Under the pieces are notes generated by a model that made no database searches, was not told where the DNA came from, and saw only the letters and a program-made list of their open reading frames with translations. Below, one piece after another: positions 16,085 to 24,952 of a stretch of 62,774 bases of DNA. The number at the start of each line of letters is the position of its first letter. The first letter of the stretch is position 1. Origin of the DNA: JAZKSG01 sp964384785. Lineage in GTDB: Archaea; Thermoplasmatota; E2; DHVEG-1. Location of the stretch: NCBI GenBank assembly GCA_964384785.1, contig CAYLLH010000049.1:1-62774 (forward strand). Reading direction: 5' to 3'. The position numbers and the translations under genes were made by a program.

Positions 16085-17014
16085 ATGAATGAATGTGAAT
16101 GTACAAACATTTACAAAAAAGAGTATTTTCGCACACAAAATATAGTGGAAAATATATCTAAAGTCAAAGAAGTTCTTTTTAAAGAGTTTATTTATGGCGG
16201 GCATTGGCTTTCTTTAGGAGTTGCGACTTTTTCTGTAGCCTTAATGCTTTTGATTGGTGTGACGGTAAAAATTGAATTTTTATTGATTGTCTACTTTTTA
16301 AGCCAATCTGTCTATAATTATGATCATTTTAAATGGTTAAAGATTGATGCTATAGTCTACTCTAAGAGAAGTAATTATTTGAGTGGTCATTACAATTTTA
16401 TTCCTTTCATTATTTTATCTTACATGTCAATGTTTTTTTTATTATTGTTTATATCTGGGAACATTCTAAGTTTAATATTTGGTAGTTTCCTATTATTAAT
16501 CGGAATATTTTATACAAAATATTCAAAGAGATGGACAATGAAAATCCCTGGTTTTAAGAATTATTATACTTCAATTTCAGCATCTTTATTGGTTATTTTT
16601 ATTGCTTTATATTACTCGTATCCTTTAAATTTAGCAATATGGGTTCTTGTTTTATTTGTTTTTCTTTGTTTTTTAGTAAATACAAGCTTTTGTGATTTAA
16701 AAGATATAAAAGCTGATAAAAAACAAAATCTTAAAACGTTGCCTTTATACTTTGGAGAAAAAAAATTTTTATTAATTCTTCACATTCTTAATATCCTAAC
16801 CTTTTCAATATTAGCATATTCAATAATTATTGAAATTCTTCCTTTCTTTGCATCTATTTTACTAATTTTCTATTTTTACTGTTTTTATTATATTCAAAAA
16901 GCAAGATCATCAACAGCTGATCTTCAACTTTTATCAAGTTATATCGCTGATGGTGAATTTATTTTATGGCCAATTTTTTTAATTTTGGGAAACATGTTTA
17001 TTTTTACGTTTTAA
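16085..17014 (+). CDS. UbiA-superfamily membrane protein, degenerate first motif (copy 1)
   Basis: The 309-residue protein has about eight hydrophobic helices. The second UbiA motif is clear (SFCDLKDIKADKKQNLKTLPLYFG, with DxxDxxxD). The first motif, NDxxDxxxD in real prenyltransferases, is present only as YNYDHFKWLKID. Shared FIYGGHW near the N terminus and WPIFLILG at the end link it to the next gene, 71 bp downstream, which is a tandem paralogue. Such proteins attach isoprenoid chains to aromatic or glycerol substrates; here the substrate cannot be told. A Cys pair (CECT) stands at the N terminus. Confidence 0.75.
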   Translation: MNECECTNIYKKEYFRTQNIVENISKVKEVLFKEFIYGGHWLSLGVATFSVALMLLIGVTVKIEFLLIVYFLSQSVYNYDHFKWLKIDAIVYSKRSNYLSGHYNFIPFIILSYMSMFFLLLFISGNILSLIFGSFLLLIGIFYTKYSKRWTMKIPGFKNYYTSISASLLVIFIALYYSYPLNLAIWVLVLFVFLCFLVNTSFCDLKDIKADKKQNLKTLPLYFGEKKFLLILHILNILTFSILAYSIIIEILPFFASILLIFYFYCFYYIQKARSSTADLQLLSSYIADGEFILWPIFLILGNMFIFTF

Positions 17015-17085
17015 ACCCAAAATCTATCCTTTCTTATAAATTAAATTAGTATTATTTAAATAAACCCAATCAATTAACCCATCAA

Positions 17086-17940
17086 ATGAAATATTCTGAT
17101 TTCATATGGAATGAATTTATATATGGGGATCATTGGATATCATTTGGATGTATATCAATATCTCTTTGTACTATGTTTCTTCTTAACGATTGTATTAGAT
17201 GGGAGTTTTTATTAATAATATATCTTGGAACAATAAGTATCTATAGATATAATCATTATAAGGAAATAAAATTTGATGAGAAGTCAAACACCGAAAGAAC
17301 AAATCATTTAAAAAAATATGAAAAAATATTGCCGTATACTATACTTATTTTTGCTTCTCTGTTTTTTGTTTTTTTAATATATTACGGAAATTTAAAAAGT
17401 ATAATTTTTGGTATTATATTATTGCTATTTGGCTTCTTTTTTACAGATGTTTTTAAAAAAGTAACATATAAAATAATAGGATTCAAGTCATTTTACACAT
17501 CATTTTTTCTTTCTCTTTTGATATTGTTTACCACAATTTACTATTCTCATCCAATAGACAAAATGGTAATATCTTTTGGGTTATTTTGTTTTTCTCGCTT
17601 TATTATAGGTACAAGTTATTGTGATATTAAAGATATGCAAGTTGATAAAAAAAATAATTTATTAACATTCCCTGTTATCTTTGGTCAAGAAAAATTTCTA
17701 ACCTTAATTCAAATTCTAAATTTAGCATCATTACTTTTTGCTTTGATTGCTATTTATTTTCAAATACTTCCTGTTTATTTGTTTCTAATAATTGGTTTTG
17801 CTTTTTGTTATAGTTTTTATTATATTGTAGTATCACGTGATAAAAATAATGTTTTTAGTTATTTGTCTGCTGTTGTTGTCGATGGTGAATTTATCTATTG
17901 GCCCTTAATTTTGCTAATAGGATTTTATATACTTGCATGA
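17086..17940 (+). CDS. UbiA-superfamily membrane protein, degenerate first motif (copy 2)
   Basis: This 284-residue tandem paralogue of the preceding gene shares FIYGDHW, YNHYKEIKFDEKS at the first motif, SYCDIKDMQVDKKNNLLTFPVIFG at the second motif and DGEFIYWPLILLIG at the C terminus. About eight membrane helices are visible. Three of the four usual acidic residues of the first motif are not conserved, but the second motif keeps its Asp triad. It is convergent with the V4R gene (21 bp). The pair may form a heterodimer or modify a specific isoprenoid; this is inference. Confidence 0.75.
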   Translation: MKYSDFIWNEFIYGDHWISFGCISISLCTMFLLNDCIRWEFLLIIYLGTISIYRYNHYKEIKFDEKSNTERTNHLKKYEKILPYTILIFASLFFVFLIYYGNLKSIIFGIILLLFGFFFTDVFKKVTYKIIGFKSFYTSFFLSLLILFTTIYYSHPIDKMVISFGLFCFSRFIIGTSYCDIKDMQVDKKNNLLTFPVIFGQEKFLTLIQILNLASLLFALIAIYFQILPVYLFLIIGFAFCYSFYYIVVSRDKNNVFSYLSAVVVDGEFIYWPLILLIGFYILA

Positions 17941-17961
17941 TTAAAATTTTTGGAGATATTC

Positions 17962-19095
17962 TCACTCTTTAATGGTTAAAGTAAGATAATCACTAATACT
18001 TACATCAAAATTTCTAAATTCAATCCTTCTACCAATGGAATCCGAAACAATACCTGACATAATTCCTCTAAAAATTATATATTTAGATTTTTCTGAATAA
18101 GAAGTCCATGGGTAAAAAATAGATGCAATTTTAGGATTTTTTGAATCAAATGCAATTATGTCTCCAAAACCAAGTGCAGGATAATAATCTGAGATAAATT
18201 TTTTGTAATCTTTTCCCCCATATGTTTCTCTTAAAAATTTTCCATATTCAAAACAAATATCAAAAAGAATTTGCTCACCGTTTTCCAATTTTATTATCTC
18301 ATCCTCAAGAATGTATAATAAATGTGAATCACATGCAAAAAATCTAATTTTTTTATAAGATAGGATGCCTTCATGATATTTAAAAAATTTTGAATCGATT
18401 AGATCTCTTAAAGAGTTCTTGGAATAGGTAGTCTGTCTAATCTCATTTAATGTTTTGTAAGTACTATCAAATTTCTTTTCAAATAAATTTGTTTCAATAT
18501 AGAAATCATTAGTTTTTTCTTTAAGTTTTTCTCTGGGAGCACAGATTACTGAACATCTTTCATTCCCTCTACCTTGACATTCGATTTGTTTTCCTTCAAT
18601 TGTTTTATCTGAAAGTGCGTATGACCAAATTCCTGCTATTCCTCCATCAGTCATAACATATCCAAGGCCGTTTTTTCTACAGATTATATAATCTTTAACG
18701 GACATAGTTAAAACTTTGTCTCTAAGTTTTATTTCGTGTGTTGCATTAGTGGCAAACAATGTTTCGATGTATCTGACGAGAAAATAGGCAAAATCTAAAA
18801 ATTCTTTGTTTTTAGTATTTTTTATTGTTGGAAAATTAGACATAGACGCATAAAGGTATCCAAATTTTTTTCCTGCAGAATAAAGTGTTTGTTTCCCTTC
18901 TTCTCCGTAGTGTTCAACGATTTTATTTTCAATTAATTCTAATAAATGTTCAGATAAAAAAAATTCTCTTAATGATATTAGCTGATTTTTTCCACCAAAT
19001 GTATTTATAATGAATCCAGGATTTTCAATAATCTCTCGCTTTGGTATAATTACATTTTTTATAAACCACGATACAATTCTGTCTTTAACTGGCAT
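17962..19095 (-). CDS. V4R-domain protein, two V4R-like halves
   Basis: The 377-residue soluble protein has a V4R (4-vinyl-reductase type) domain in the first half. It ends with the Cys motif C173QGRGNERC181SVIC185, which in V4R proteins binds a small ligand or metal. The second half (about 225-377) repeats the fold pattern (ALL-helix then FEYGKFLRETYGG) but lacks the Cys set. V4R domains are sensors or chaperones for small hydrophobic ligands. It is 36 bp downstream of the KaiC-like gene on the same strand, so the two likely act together. The ligand is unknown. Confidence 0.8.
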   Translation of the reverse strand: MPVKDRIVSWFIKNVIIPKREIIENPGFIINTFGGKNQLISLREFFLSEHLLELIENKIVEHYGEEGKQTLYSAGKKFGYLYASMSNFPTIKNTKNKEFLDFAYFLVRYIETLFATNATHEIKLRDKVLTMSVKDYIICRKNGLGYVMTDGGIAGIWSYALSDKTIEGKQIECQGRGNERCSVICAPREKLKEKTNDFYIETNLFEKKFDSTYKTLNEIRQTTYSKNSLRDLIDSKFFKYHEGILSYKKIRFFACDSHLLYILEDEIIKLENGEQILFDICFEYGKFLRETYGGKDYKKFISDYYPALGFGDIIAFDSKNPKIASIFYPWTSYSEKSKYIIFRGIMSGIVSDSIGRRIEFRNFDVSISDYLTLTIKE

Positions 19096-19131
19096 GAGAA
19101 AAACTTCTTATCTTTTAATTTTATAATGTTA

Positions 19132-19833
19132 TTAATCGGTAATCACAATGCCGTTATCATTGAATTCAAAGTTATGGGGAACATCATTAATTTTTGTCCA
19201 TCGTAATTTTTCAATCTCTATAGTTCGATTAGATGTTTCACCAAGTATTTTTCTATTCAATGATAACAAGCCATCTCCAATGTATCCAAGCATTTTGTTG
19301 GTTGGTTCTTTTTCGTCTTTTTGAGTTATACAAAGGGTAGTTATTCCATTTTGAGTTGTTTTTTCAAAAAGTTCAAGAAACTCGTAATAAGACACTGGTA
19401 GAGGTGAATGTGCTATAGCACTAATACTGTCAATTACAACTCTATTATAAGAATCATTTTCAACGTCTTGCAATATATTCTCAACCATTTTTTTATTAAT
19501 TGGCTTCATGAAATCAAAATGAACAATTTTTAGGTTACCTTGATCTTGCCATTGAGAAAAATTCCAGTTGAATTGATTTGCTTGTTTAATTATTGCATCT
19601 GGTGTTTGTTCAACAGTTATATATAAACATTTTTCATTATTTCTGCAACCTTCTGCGATAAATGCCATTCCAAATAATGTTTTTCCGGTACCCGGTAGTC
19701 CTGATAGTACAATATTTGAGCTTTTAGGAAAACCTCCTTGCATAAAATTATCTAAACCATTGATTCCAGATTTTACACGTTCTATTTCTTCATTATAATT
19801 TTTAAAATTGAAATTTTGTTCCATCTTTTCCAT
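19132..19833 (-). CDS. KaiC-like RecA-fold ATPase (single domain)
   Basis: The 233-residue protein has Walker A GLPGTGKT (45-52), TVEQTP after strand 2, and Walker B RVVIDSISAIAH. It starts with the KaiC hallmark VKSGINGLDNFMQGGFP. Single-domain archaeal KaiC-like proteins are signalling ATPases. It is the upstream gene of a probable operon with the V4R protein. A CCACAAAAT/ATTTTGTGG inverted repeat lies just upstream (19838-19891). No second KaiC domain or autophosphorylation site is seen. Confidence 0.88.
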   Translation of the reverse strand: MEKMEQNFNFKNYNEEIERVKSGINGLDNFMQGGFPKSSNIVLSGLPGTGKTLFGMAFIAEGCRNNEKCLYITVEQTPDAIIKQANQFNWNFSQWQDQGNLKIVHFDFMKPINKKMVENILQDVENDSYNRVVIDSISAIAHSPLPVSYYEFLELFEKTTQNGITTLCITQKDEKEPTNKMLGYIGDGLLSLNRKILGETSNRTIEIEKLRWTKINDVPHNFEFNDNGIVITD

Positions 19834-19837
19834 CCAT

Positions 19838-19891
19838 CCACAAAATTTTATCTTTAATTTGCATCAATAATCATGTAAATAGATTTTGTGG
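19838..19891 (-). promoter_or_regulatory. 9-bp inverted repeat upstream of the KaiC-like gene
   Basis: CCACAAAAT (19838-19846) and ATTTTGTGG (19883-19891) are perfect inverted arms 36 bp apart, directly upstream of the KaiC start codon at 19833. The arms could be paired half-sites for a regulator or the stem of a leader hairpin. Confidence 0.35.
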
Positions 19892-20086
19892 TAAATCGTA
19901 ATATAAAGACAATAGAATTAAAATCTAAGAAATCAAAAAAGACTTTGTTTCCTTCATAATGTTAACTAAATAAAAAAACTCTGTAAAGGTTTACCCAGGA
20001 TTATCTTATAAAGTATTTAATTCCGACCTTGTCCATTTTTTTGAGAAATTGTTATATACTATTATTTATGTATGTTTTTTTTGTTT

Positions 20087-20389
20087 ATGAATATTGATAA
20101 AAAAAGATTTTTAGATTCGCTGTTTCTTTCTGTTTTAGTAATCAACTTTTTGTTTATGATTTTTTTTGCAGGAGGTTTATTAAAGCTTTCCACGTCTTAC
20201 GGTGGAACTATTGAGACTTATGAGGAACCTTATCGCAATAAAGTTTCTGTTACTATAGCTGAAACTACTTCTGCGGGTCCTCCTTTTTATTTAAATCTCT
20301 GGATTTTGTCGGTTATTAATGTTATTTCGATTTTGTTGTTTGCTGGTTTAGTATATTTTGTAAAAGATTATTTTGATAGAAAACAATAA
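20087..20389 (+). CDS. small membrane protein with two helices
   Basis: The 100-residue protein has two hydrophobic segments (about 10-30 and 68-90) with an outer loop of about 40 residues and a basic C-terminal tail. I start it at the ATG at 20087 because a TATA-like TTATATACTA at about 20051-20060 predicts a transcript start near 20080. The open frame reaches back to 20072. Function unknown. The CxxC mini-redoxin gene follows 57 bp later. Confidence 0.6.
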   Translation: MNIDKKRFLDSLFLSVLVINFLFMIFFAGGLLKLSTSYGGTIETYEEPYRNKVSVTIAETTSAGPPFYLNLWILSVINVISILLFAGLVYFVKDYFDRKQ

Positions 20390-20446
20390 TTTTTTTTGCA
20401 AATTTTTTTTATAGCCGTATGTTATATGCTTTTTTTGGGGTTATTT

Positions 20447-20704
20447 ATGTCGGAGAAGATTCTTTTTTCATTGGAAAAATGTATGAAATGTACGCAGACG
20501 AAGCAGCTTCTTACGGGTCGTGATGATATCAGGATTGTTACTTTTCCTCATGATTTGAATGATTGGACTGATAAGGAGTTGAAGATGGCTAAAAATTATG
20601 ATGTTTTTGAGGATTTGCAGAAGACTGCTCCTATTTTGTGGAATGATGGTGATAAGTTAGTGGGTTATCTTCGTATTCGTAAATGGCTGCAGGATAATGG
20701 TTGA
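20447..20704 (+). CDS. glutaredoxin/thioredoxin-like CxxC protein
   Basis: The 85-residue protein has the short thioredoxin fold: strand KILFSLE, then C12MKC15 at the helix start, and a cis-Pro segment TAPILW (about 61-66). It should exchange dithiols in the cytoplasm. The chosen ATG at 20447 is preferred over earlier in-frame starts because it begins directly at the first strand. It opens a run of redox genes that includes thioredoxin and a NapH-like protein. T/G-ending codons contrast with the A-rich thioredoxin gene downstream. Confidence 0.75.
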   Translation: MSEKILFSLEKCMKCTQTKQLLTGRDDIRIVTFPHDLNDWTDKELKMAKNYDVFEDLQKTAPILWNDGDKLVGYLRIRKWLQDNG

Positions 20705-20724
20705 TTTTTTTTAAAAATTAGCGG

Positions 20725-20745
20725 TTGTGCAAAAATATTGCACAA
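20725..20745. promoter_or_regulatory. perfect inverted repeat upstream of thioredoxin
   Basis: TTGTGCAA (20725-20732) and TTGCACAA (20738-20745) flank a 5-bp AT spacer. It lies between the mini-redoxin gene and the thioredoxin start at 20784, next to AT-rich promoter-like DNA, and so could be a redox-responsive operator. A related GTTGTGCAAC core occurs in the palindrome at 38824-38844. Confidence 0.5.
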
Positions 20746-20783
20746 ACATTAAATATGATGTATTAATACTATGCAAGATAATT

Positions 20784-21197
20784 ATGGATGAAGAATTAGA
20801 AAAAATAAAAAAGAAAAAACTTGAACAATTAAAGAAGGAATACATGAAAGGAGAAAAAAAAATGAATGAAAATATGCCAGATATACCAATAGAAATGTCA
20901 GATGCAGATATAAATGAACATTTACAAAAATATAACATGGTTGTAATTGATTGTTGGGCTCCATGGTGTGGCCCATGCCGAATGATACATCCAATAATAG
21001 AGGAGTTAGCAAAAGAGAAACAAGGGGAAATAGTTTTTGGAAGACTCAATGTAGATGAAAATAAACAGACTGCAATGAAATATCAAATAATGAGTATCCC
21101 TTCACTATTAGTTTTCAAAGAAGGAAAACTAGTTGATAAGATAGTTGGAGCAATGCCAAAAGGAGTTTTAAAGCCAAAAATAGAACAATATCAATGA
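20784..21197 (+). CDS. thioredoxin with N-terminal charged extension
   Basis: The 137-residue protein has a thioredoxin domain with active site W61CGPC65, an extra C57 (DCWAPWCGPC), and the cis-Pro in MSIPSLLVF. The first 27 residues form a Lys/Glu helix (MDEELEKIKK...) of unknown role. The ATG at 20784 is chosen because the extension begins there with MDEE; upstream in-frame ATG codons would fall in the operator region. It probably keeps cytoplasmic proteins reduced. A thioredoxin reductase is not in the window. Confidence 0.93.
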   Translation: MDEELEKIKKKKLEQLKKEYMKGEKKMNENMPDIPIEMSDADINEHLQKYNMVVIDCWAPWCGPCRMIHPIIEELAKEKQGEIVFGRLNVDENKQTAMKYQIMSIPSLLVFKEGKLVDKIVGAMPKGVLKPKIEQYQ

Positions 21198-21249
21198 TCA
21201 TTCTTTATCCTAAATTAGAAAATATACCACTATAAGGAAATGATGATAG

Positions 21250-21900
21250 GTGTCTAAAAGAAAAAGAGCAAATACGACTAAAAACAAAAAAAATAAAACA
21301 ACCTTTGCAGTTTTAGCTGCAATCATCATTCTTATCTTAGCTTCCACTGTTGCTGCCTTCACAATTTTACAAGAACAAGATAACCCACAAAATCAAAATA
21401 ATTCTAAAAACTTAGATGACTCTGACAACTCATTGGTTTTTAAAGGAGAAGATTTTGCTTTTTATGATTTGGAGGGAAATGTTAAGCATCTTAGTGATTA
21501 TGTTGGGAAAGTAGTAATTTTAGACCTGTGGGCTACATACTGTCAACCTTGTCAATATCAAATGATAGAGCTCAAAAAAGTATACGAAAACTATAGCCAA
21601 GAAGATGTAAAAATACTCTCAATAAATGTTCACCCTCCTGATACTAAAGATGTAATTAAGGATTTTCTTTATCAATTTGAACAGTCAGGATATAAACTAG
21701 AATGGTTTTTTGGTAGAGAAAAAGAAAATCTCGATGAATACGTGCACGGTGGAGGTATACCAGCTATGACTATTTTTGACAAACTAGGAAGAATACAAAA
21801 AAAAGAATCAGGGCTGTCTTTTTACGATGAAGTGCCACAGGAACTACAATCTCAAAAAGATTTTTTACTCTTGAAAGATGAAATAGATAAACTTTTATAA
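21250..21900 (+). CDS. membrane-anchored TlpA/ResA-like thioredoxin
   Basis: The 216-residue protein starts with a basic N terminus and one membrane anchor (about 19-38), then a Ser/Asn-rich linker and a TlpA-like domain. The active site is C98QPC101 in WATYCQPC, and GGGIPAMTIF holds the cis-Pro. It acts outside the membrane as a thiol-disulfide exchanger. The start is GTG, because ATGs just upstream are out of frame; AAGGAA is the RBS. It precedes the NapH-like operon and is part of the redox block. Confidence 0.85.
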   Translation: MSKRKRANTTKNKKNKTTFAVLAAIIILILASTVAAFTILQEQDNPQNQNNSKNLDDSDNSLVFKGEDFAFYDLEGNVKHLSDYVGKVVILDLWATYCQPCQYQMIELKKVYENYSQEDVKILSINVHPPDTKDVIKDFLYQFEQSGYKLEWFFGREKENLDEYVHGGGIPAMTIFDKLGRIQKKESGLSFYDEVPQELQSQKDFLLLKDEIDKLL

Positions 21901-21986
21901 ACAAAAAAATAAAAAAAGTTATTACTTATGATCTCATCAAAGAACAAAAAAAAAACAAAGAACAAAAAAAAATAAAAAAAAATGAG

Positions 21987-22517
21987 GTGGTAGTTTTTTT
22001 AAAAAAAAATAGAAAACCAAAAAAAACATTTATAATGATTGTTACACTAATCTTTCTAATTTTACCTTTTTTAAATGTCTCAGCTGAAATCCCGGATTAT
22101 CAAATAAATACTTCTCCAGATCTTCCTGATTCAGGATCATCAATTTCTTTTAATGTGTCATTCAATAATAGTTCCTTTGTAGAAAAGGTAAGAGTACAAT
22201 ATCATGAGTGTAGTAAAGAATTTGTTTGTAGTAAAAACAAATATGTAACATTAAACCGTAGTGGTTCAAATAGATACACTGGAGAGATTGATTTAAGTGA
22301 TAAAACTGCTATATATATGGAGTATCTTTTAGAAGTAACAATTAATGGCTCAGCAGAATCTAAAAAAAACTGGACAAAAATAACGCTTCAACCGGTTAAT
22401 ATTGAAAACATGTCTGATTCAGATAACAAAAAAGAATCACCGGGTATGAAATTTGCTATATTCTTTCTTGCTTTACTATTAATAGTTTTTTATGTTAGAA
22501 AGGTAAGAAAAAAATGA
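21987..22517 (+). CDS. secreted-domain membrane protein with external Cys pair
   Basis: The 176-residue protein has a signal or anchor segment (about 15-32), an Ig/beta-sandwich-like outer domain (about 38-140), and a C-terminal helix (about 152-170) with a basic end. C75 and C81 (HECSKEFVCSK) lie outside and could form a redox-active pair. The start is GTG at 21987. Its stop overlaps the next start by 4 bases (ATGA), so it is translationally coupled to the NapH-like gene and likely belongs to the same complex. Confidence 0.65.
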   Translation: MVVFLKKNRKPKKTFIMIVTLIFLILPFLNVSAEIPDYQINTSPDLPDSGSSISFNVSFNNSSFVEKVRVQYHECSKEFVCSKNKYVTLNRSGSNRYTGEIDLSDKTAIYMEYLLEVTINGSAESKKNWTKITLQPVNIENMSDSDNKKESPGMKFAIFFLALLLIVFYVRKVRKK

Positions 22518-23335
22518 TACTATTCCAAATTAAAAGATTAATAACACAGATTTCAGTATTTATATCCGTAAACTTAGGTGTATTTGGTTTTAAAACAGGT
22601 TTCTGTTTCCCTTTTTTTTACTGCCACTCCTGCCCATCGGCTAGTGGAGCATGTCCTCTAAGAGCTATAGAGAAAGGAGTTTATGATAATAGTTTCAAAT
22701 GGAAGCTTTTATTTTTTCCTTTACTAATAATAGGTTTCGTGGGAACTTTATCTGGACGAGCAGTATGTGGATGGGCATGTCCGATTGGTTTACTTCAAAG
22801 AGCAACAGGTAAGTTTGCAAGAAAAATAAAAAAAACACGTTTAGGAAAAATTGTTTTTCCAAATAAAATAGATCATTATCTTAGGTATTCCAAATACTTC
22901 ACTTTTATAGGTTTAGTTATACTTACTACATATTTTATAGGTTTTATGTTTACTGATATCTGCCCGGTGGGTGTTCTCACGGGGACTATCCCTATTATGA
23001 TTTTAAACCCGGGTCAGTTTGTTCCTTCAGGATATTTTTTACCTGCATTAATTGTTTTAGTATTTTTTATTCTTTTGATACTTCTTGTAGAAAGAGGATG
23101 GTGTCGTTATTTCTGTCCGGTAGGTGCTATTCTAGCACCCTTTAACAAAATAAGTTTACTTTATGTGAACGTAGATGCTGAGAAATGTATTCATTGTAAC
23201 AAATGTTCAGAAATATGTCCTATGGGTATAGATGTACCAAATATGAATAGAGATCCTGAATGCATAATGTGCGGGAAATGTGTAAACATTTGCCCTGAAA
23301 ACGCGATTAACTTTAAAATGAGTGGTACGAAATGA
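22514..23335 (+). CDS. NapH/NosR-like membrane polyferredoxin
   Basis: The 273-residue protein has several helices and the NapH-type motifs CGWACP (C85, C89) and CRYFCP (C197, C201), preceded by a Cys group C31, C37, C40, C47. Two [4Fe-4S] motifs lie at the C terminus (C225/228/231/235 and C250/253/256/260). Such proteins pass electrons from ferredoxin or quinol across the membrane. It overlaps the genes on both sides by 4 bp, so it forms one unit with a Cys-pair protein and a membrane-anchored thioredoxin-like protein. The acceptor side is probably a thiol, by context. Confidence 0.9.
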   Translation: MILFQIKRLITQISVFISVNLGVFGFKTGFCFPFFYCHSCPSASGACPLRAIEKGVYDNSFKWKLLFFPLLIIGFVGTLSGRAVCGWACPIGLLQRATGKFARKIKKTRLGKIVFPNKIDHYLRYSKYFTFIGLVILTTYFIGFMFTDICPVGVLTGTIPIMILNPGQFVPSGYFLPALIVLVFFILLILLVERGWCRYFCPVGAILAPFNKISLLYVNVDAEKCIHCNKCSEICPMGIDVPNMNRDPECIMCGKCVNICPENAINFKMSGTK

Positions 23336-23979
23336 TAAAAAATTTTTTTTCGATACAAATTGTCATACTACTATTCTTTACAGCAGGATTAACCGGAGTT
23401 GTTGTAAAAACAAATGTTTATGATGATGTAAAAAATGGAATTGTAGATGTATTATGTCTTAGTTGCATAAAACTACAGCCTAAAACTTCAGCAGATTTCA
23501 CTTTTCAAACAGCTAACAATAAAGATCATCCAGAATTTGTAAAAGAAATCCTAAAAACAGAAGGTCCAATCTTAATACAGTATGGTGAAAGTGCATGTAA
23601 AGGCTGTGATCTAATGATAGAAAATGTAATGGAACCCTATTTTAATCTAACATTTCCCGAAAAAAAACCTAAATCATTTGAAACAAAAATAGAAAACAGA
23701 AATCTAAGCTTCTACTATATTTACATATTTGTTGATGATAACAAAAACAAAGTTCGTGAAGAATCCTATAAAATATATGACAAGGATAACATCGATGGTT
23801 TCCCAATGTTTACAATAATAACTCTGGAATATGATCACAGCGGAGACATTAAACCATACTATACAACACTATATGGTTTATTTGAAGGTGAAAACTACAA
23901 AAAAACAAAAGAAACCTTCACAATGCTTCTAAGTGAAAGCAGACAACTCTACGATAGAAATATAAAAGGATATAACTAA
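23332..23979 (+). CDS. membrane-anchored thioredoxin-like CxxC protein
   Basis: The 215-residue protein has an N-terminal anchor (about 6-25) and two Cys pairs: C42LSC45 close to the membrane and C89KGC92 in the thioredoxin-like position after a strand (ILIQYGESACKGC). GFPMF supplies the cis-Pro loop. It should lie outside the cell and exchange thiols. It overlaps the NapH-like gene by 4 bp, which makes it the natural electron acceptor of that protein. Function as a complex is inference. Confidence 0.75.
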   Translation: MIKNFFSIQIVILLFFTAGLTGVVVKTNVYDDVKNGIVDVLCLSCIKLQPKTSADFTFQTANNKDHPEFVKEILKTEGPILIQYGESACKGCDLMIENVMEPYFNLTFPEKKPKSFETKIENRNLSFYYIYIFVDDNKNKVREESYKIYDKDNIDGFPMFTIITLEYDHSGDIKPYYTTLYGLFEGENYKKTKETFTMLLSESRQLYDRNIKGYN

Positions 23980-23986
23980 CCTTTTT

Positions 23987-24868
23987 TTATTTTAAAGATA
24001 TTTTTTTTCCTTTTTTGAGTGCTTCCACAGATTTCTCCTCAAACTCTCTAAGTTTTTCTTTATCAGATACAGCTTTTCGAGCTTTAACATTCTGATCCTT
24101 TATAGCCTGCTTAGCCTTACGATAACGTTCACGACGCTCCCCTTTGATCGCCATAATCTTAGATTTCATATCATAAGCTTTTTCATGATACTTCTGAGCC
24201 TCATCTCTAACTTTTATGTACTCCTCATGTTTCTTGTCAGCCTCAGCAATAGAAACCGAAAGCTCATTTACAAGTTTCATGTACTCATCATGTTTCTTCT
24301 GATTCTCACGATGAAACTTCATAACTTTTTCATGTTCCTCATCAGCTTTTTTAAAAAGTTCATCAATAACATTATCCTTGTCTTCAATATCAATCTCTAT
24401 TTTTTCTTGCTTAGAAAGCTCCTTTTCAGCTTTTTTACGTTCTTTTTCTTTTTCCCGGATTTTATCGATTAAATCACGTTCATCTTCAGTGCTCAAAGGA
24501 GTTGTTTCTTGTTTATACTTCAACATTTGAACATCTGCTTTAAGTTCTTCAACACGCATAGGAAGATTTTTAAAAAGTCCCCCACGTTTCTTACGTTTCG
24601 CCTCAATAAGTTTTTTAGCTTCTTCTTGAAGCTGATTTCTAATTTTTTTATGCTGTTTCATCTTCGAAACAAAATCATCACGTTCTTCTTTGGTCTTCTT
24701 CATCTTCTCGCGAACTTCTTTTTTTTCATCATTAAGCATGTCACGTTCTTCACGAAGACCTTTGGCCATATCATTAAGTTCGTTTCTTTTTTCGATATAG
24801 GATTGAAATTTTTTTTCGGCACCACGAAGATCCTTGATTTCTTCTTTTTTCTTGTTTTTATCAACCAT
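23987..24868 (-). CDS. archaeal coiled-coil protein (COG1340-like)
   Basis: The 293-residue protein is almost entirely a charged coiled coil, with Lys and Glu at about half of positions and no membrane segment. The pattern ERDDFVSKMKQHKKIRNQL and the length match the archaeal COG1340 family of uncharacterised coiled-coil proteins. It is convergent with the redox operon. A structural or scaffolding role is possible, but nothing more can be read from the sequence. Confidence 0.8.
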   Translation of the reverse strand: MVDKNKKKEEIKDLRGAEKKFQSYIEKRNELNDMAKGLREERDMLNDEKKEVREKMKKTKEERDDFVSKMKQHKKIRNQLQEEAKKLIEAKRKKRGGLFKNLPMRVEELKADVQMLKYKQETTPLSTEDERDLIDKIREKEKERKKAEKELSKQEKIEIDIEDKDNVIDELFKKADEEHEKVMKFHRENQKKHDEYMKLVNELSVSIAEADKKHEEYIKVRDEAQKYHEKAYDMKSKIMAIKGERRERYRKAKQAIKDQNVKARKAVSDKEKLREFEEKSVEALKKGKKISLK

Positions 24869-24952
24869 AAGAAAAACCCTACTGAAGCCTTTTTTTAAAA
24901 AAAATGGAATAAATACTTTTTATAAAGCTTTTGTTGTAATTTTTGAGATGTT

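Noticed and set aside
16085..19095. Bacteriochlorophyll-type synthesis (UbiA plus V4R as BchG/BchJ)
   Set aside because: The UbiA copies lack the full first motif and no other pigment genes are present; V4R domains are widespread sensors.
15842..19900. Island inserted at tRNA-Val
   Set aside because: No repeat of the tRNA 3' end and no integrase found; codon use is like the neighbours.
21900..21990. Short A-rich repeats (AAAGAACAAAAAAAA type) before the GTG at 21987
   Set aside because: Simple low-complexity sequence in an AT-rich gap; no structure beyond homopolymer drift.
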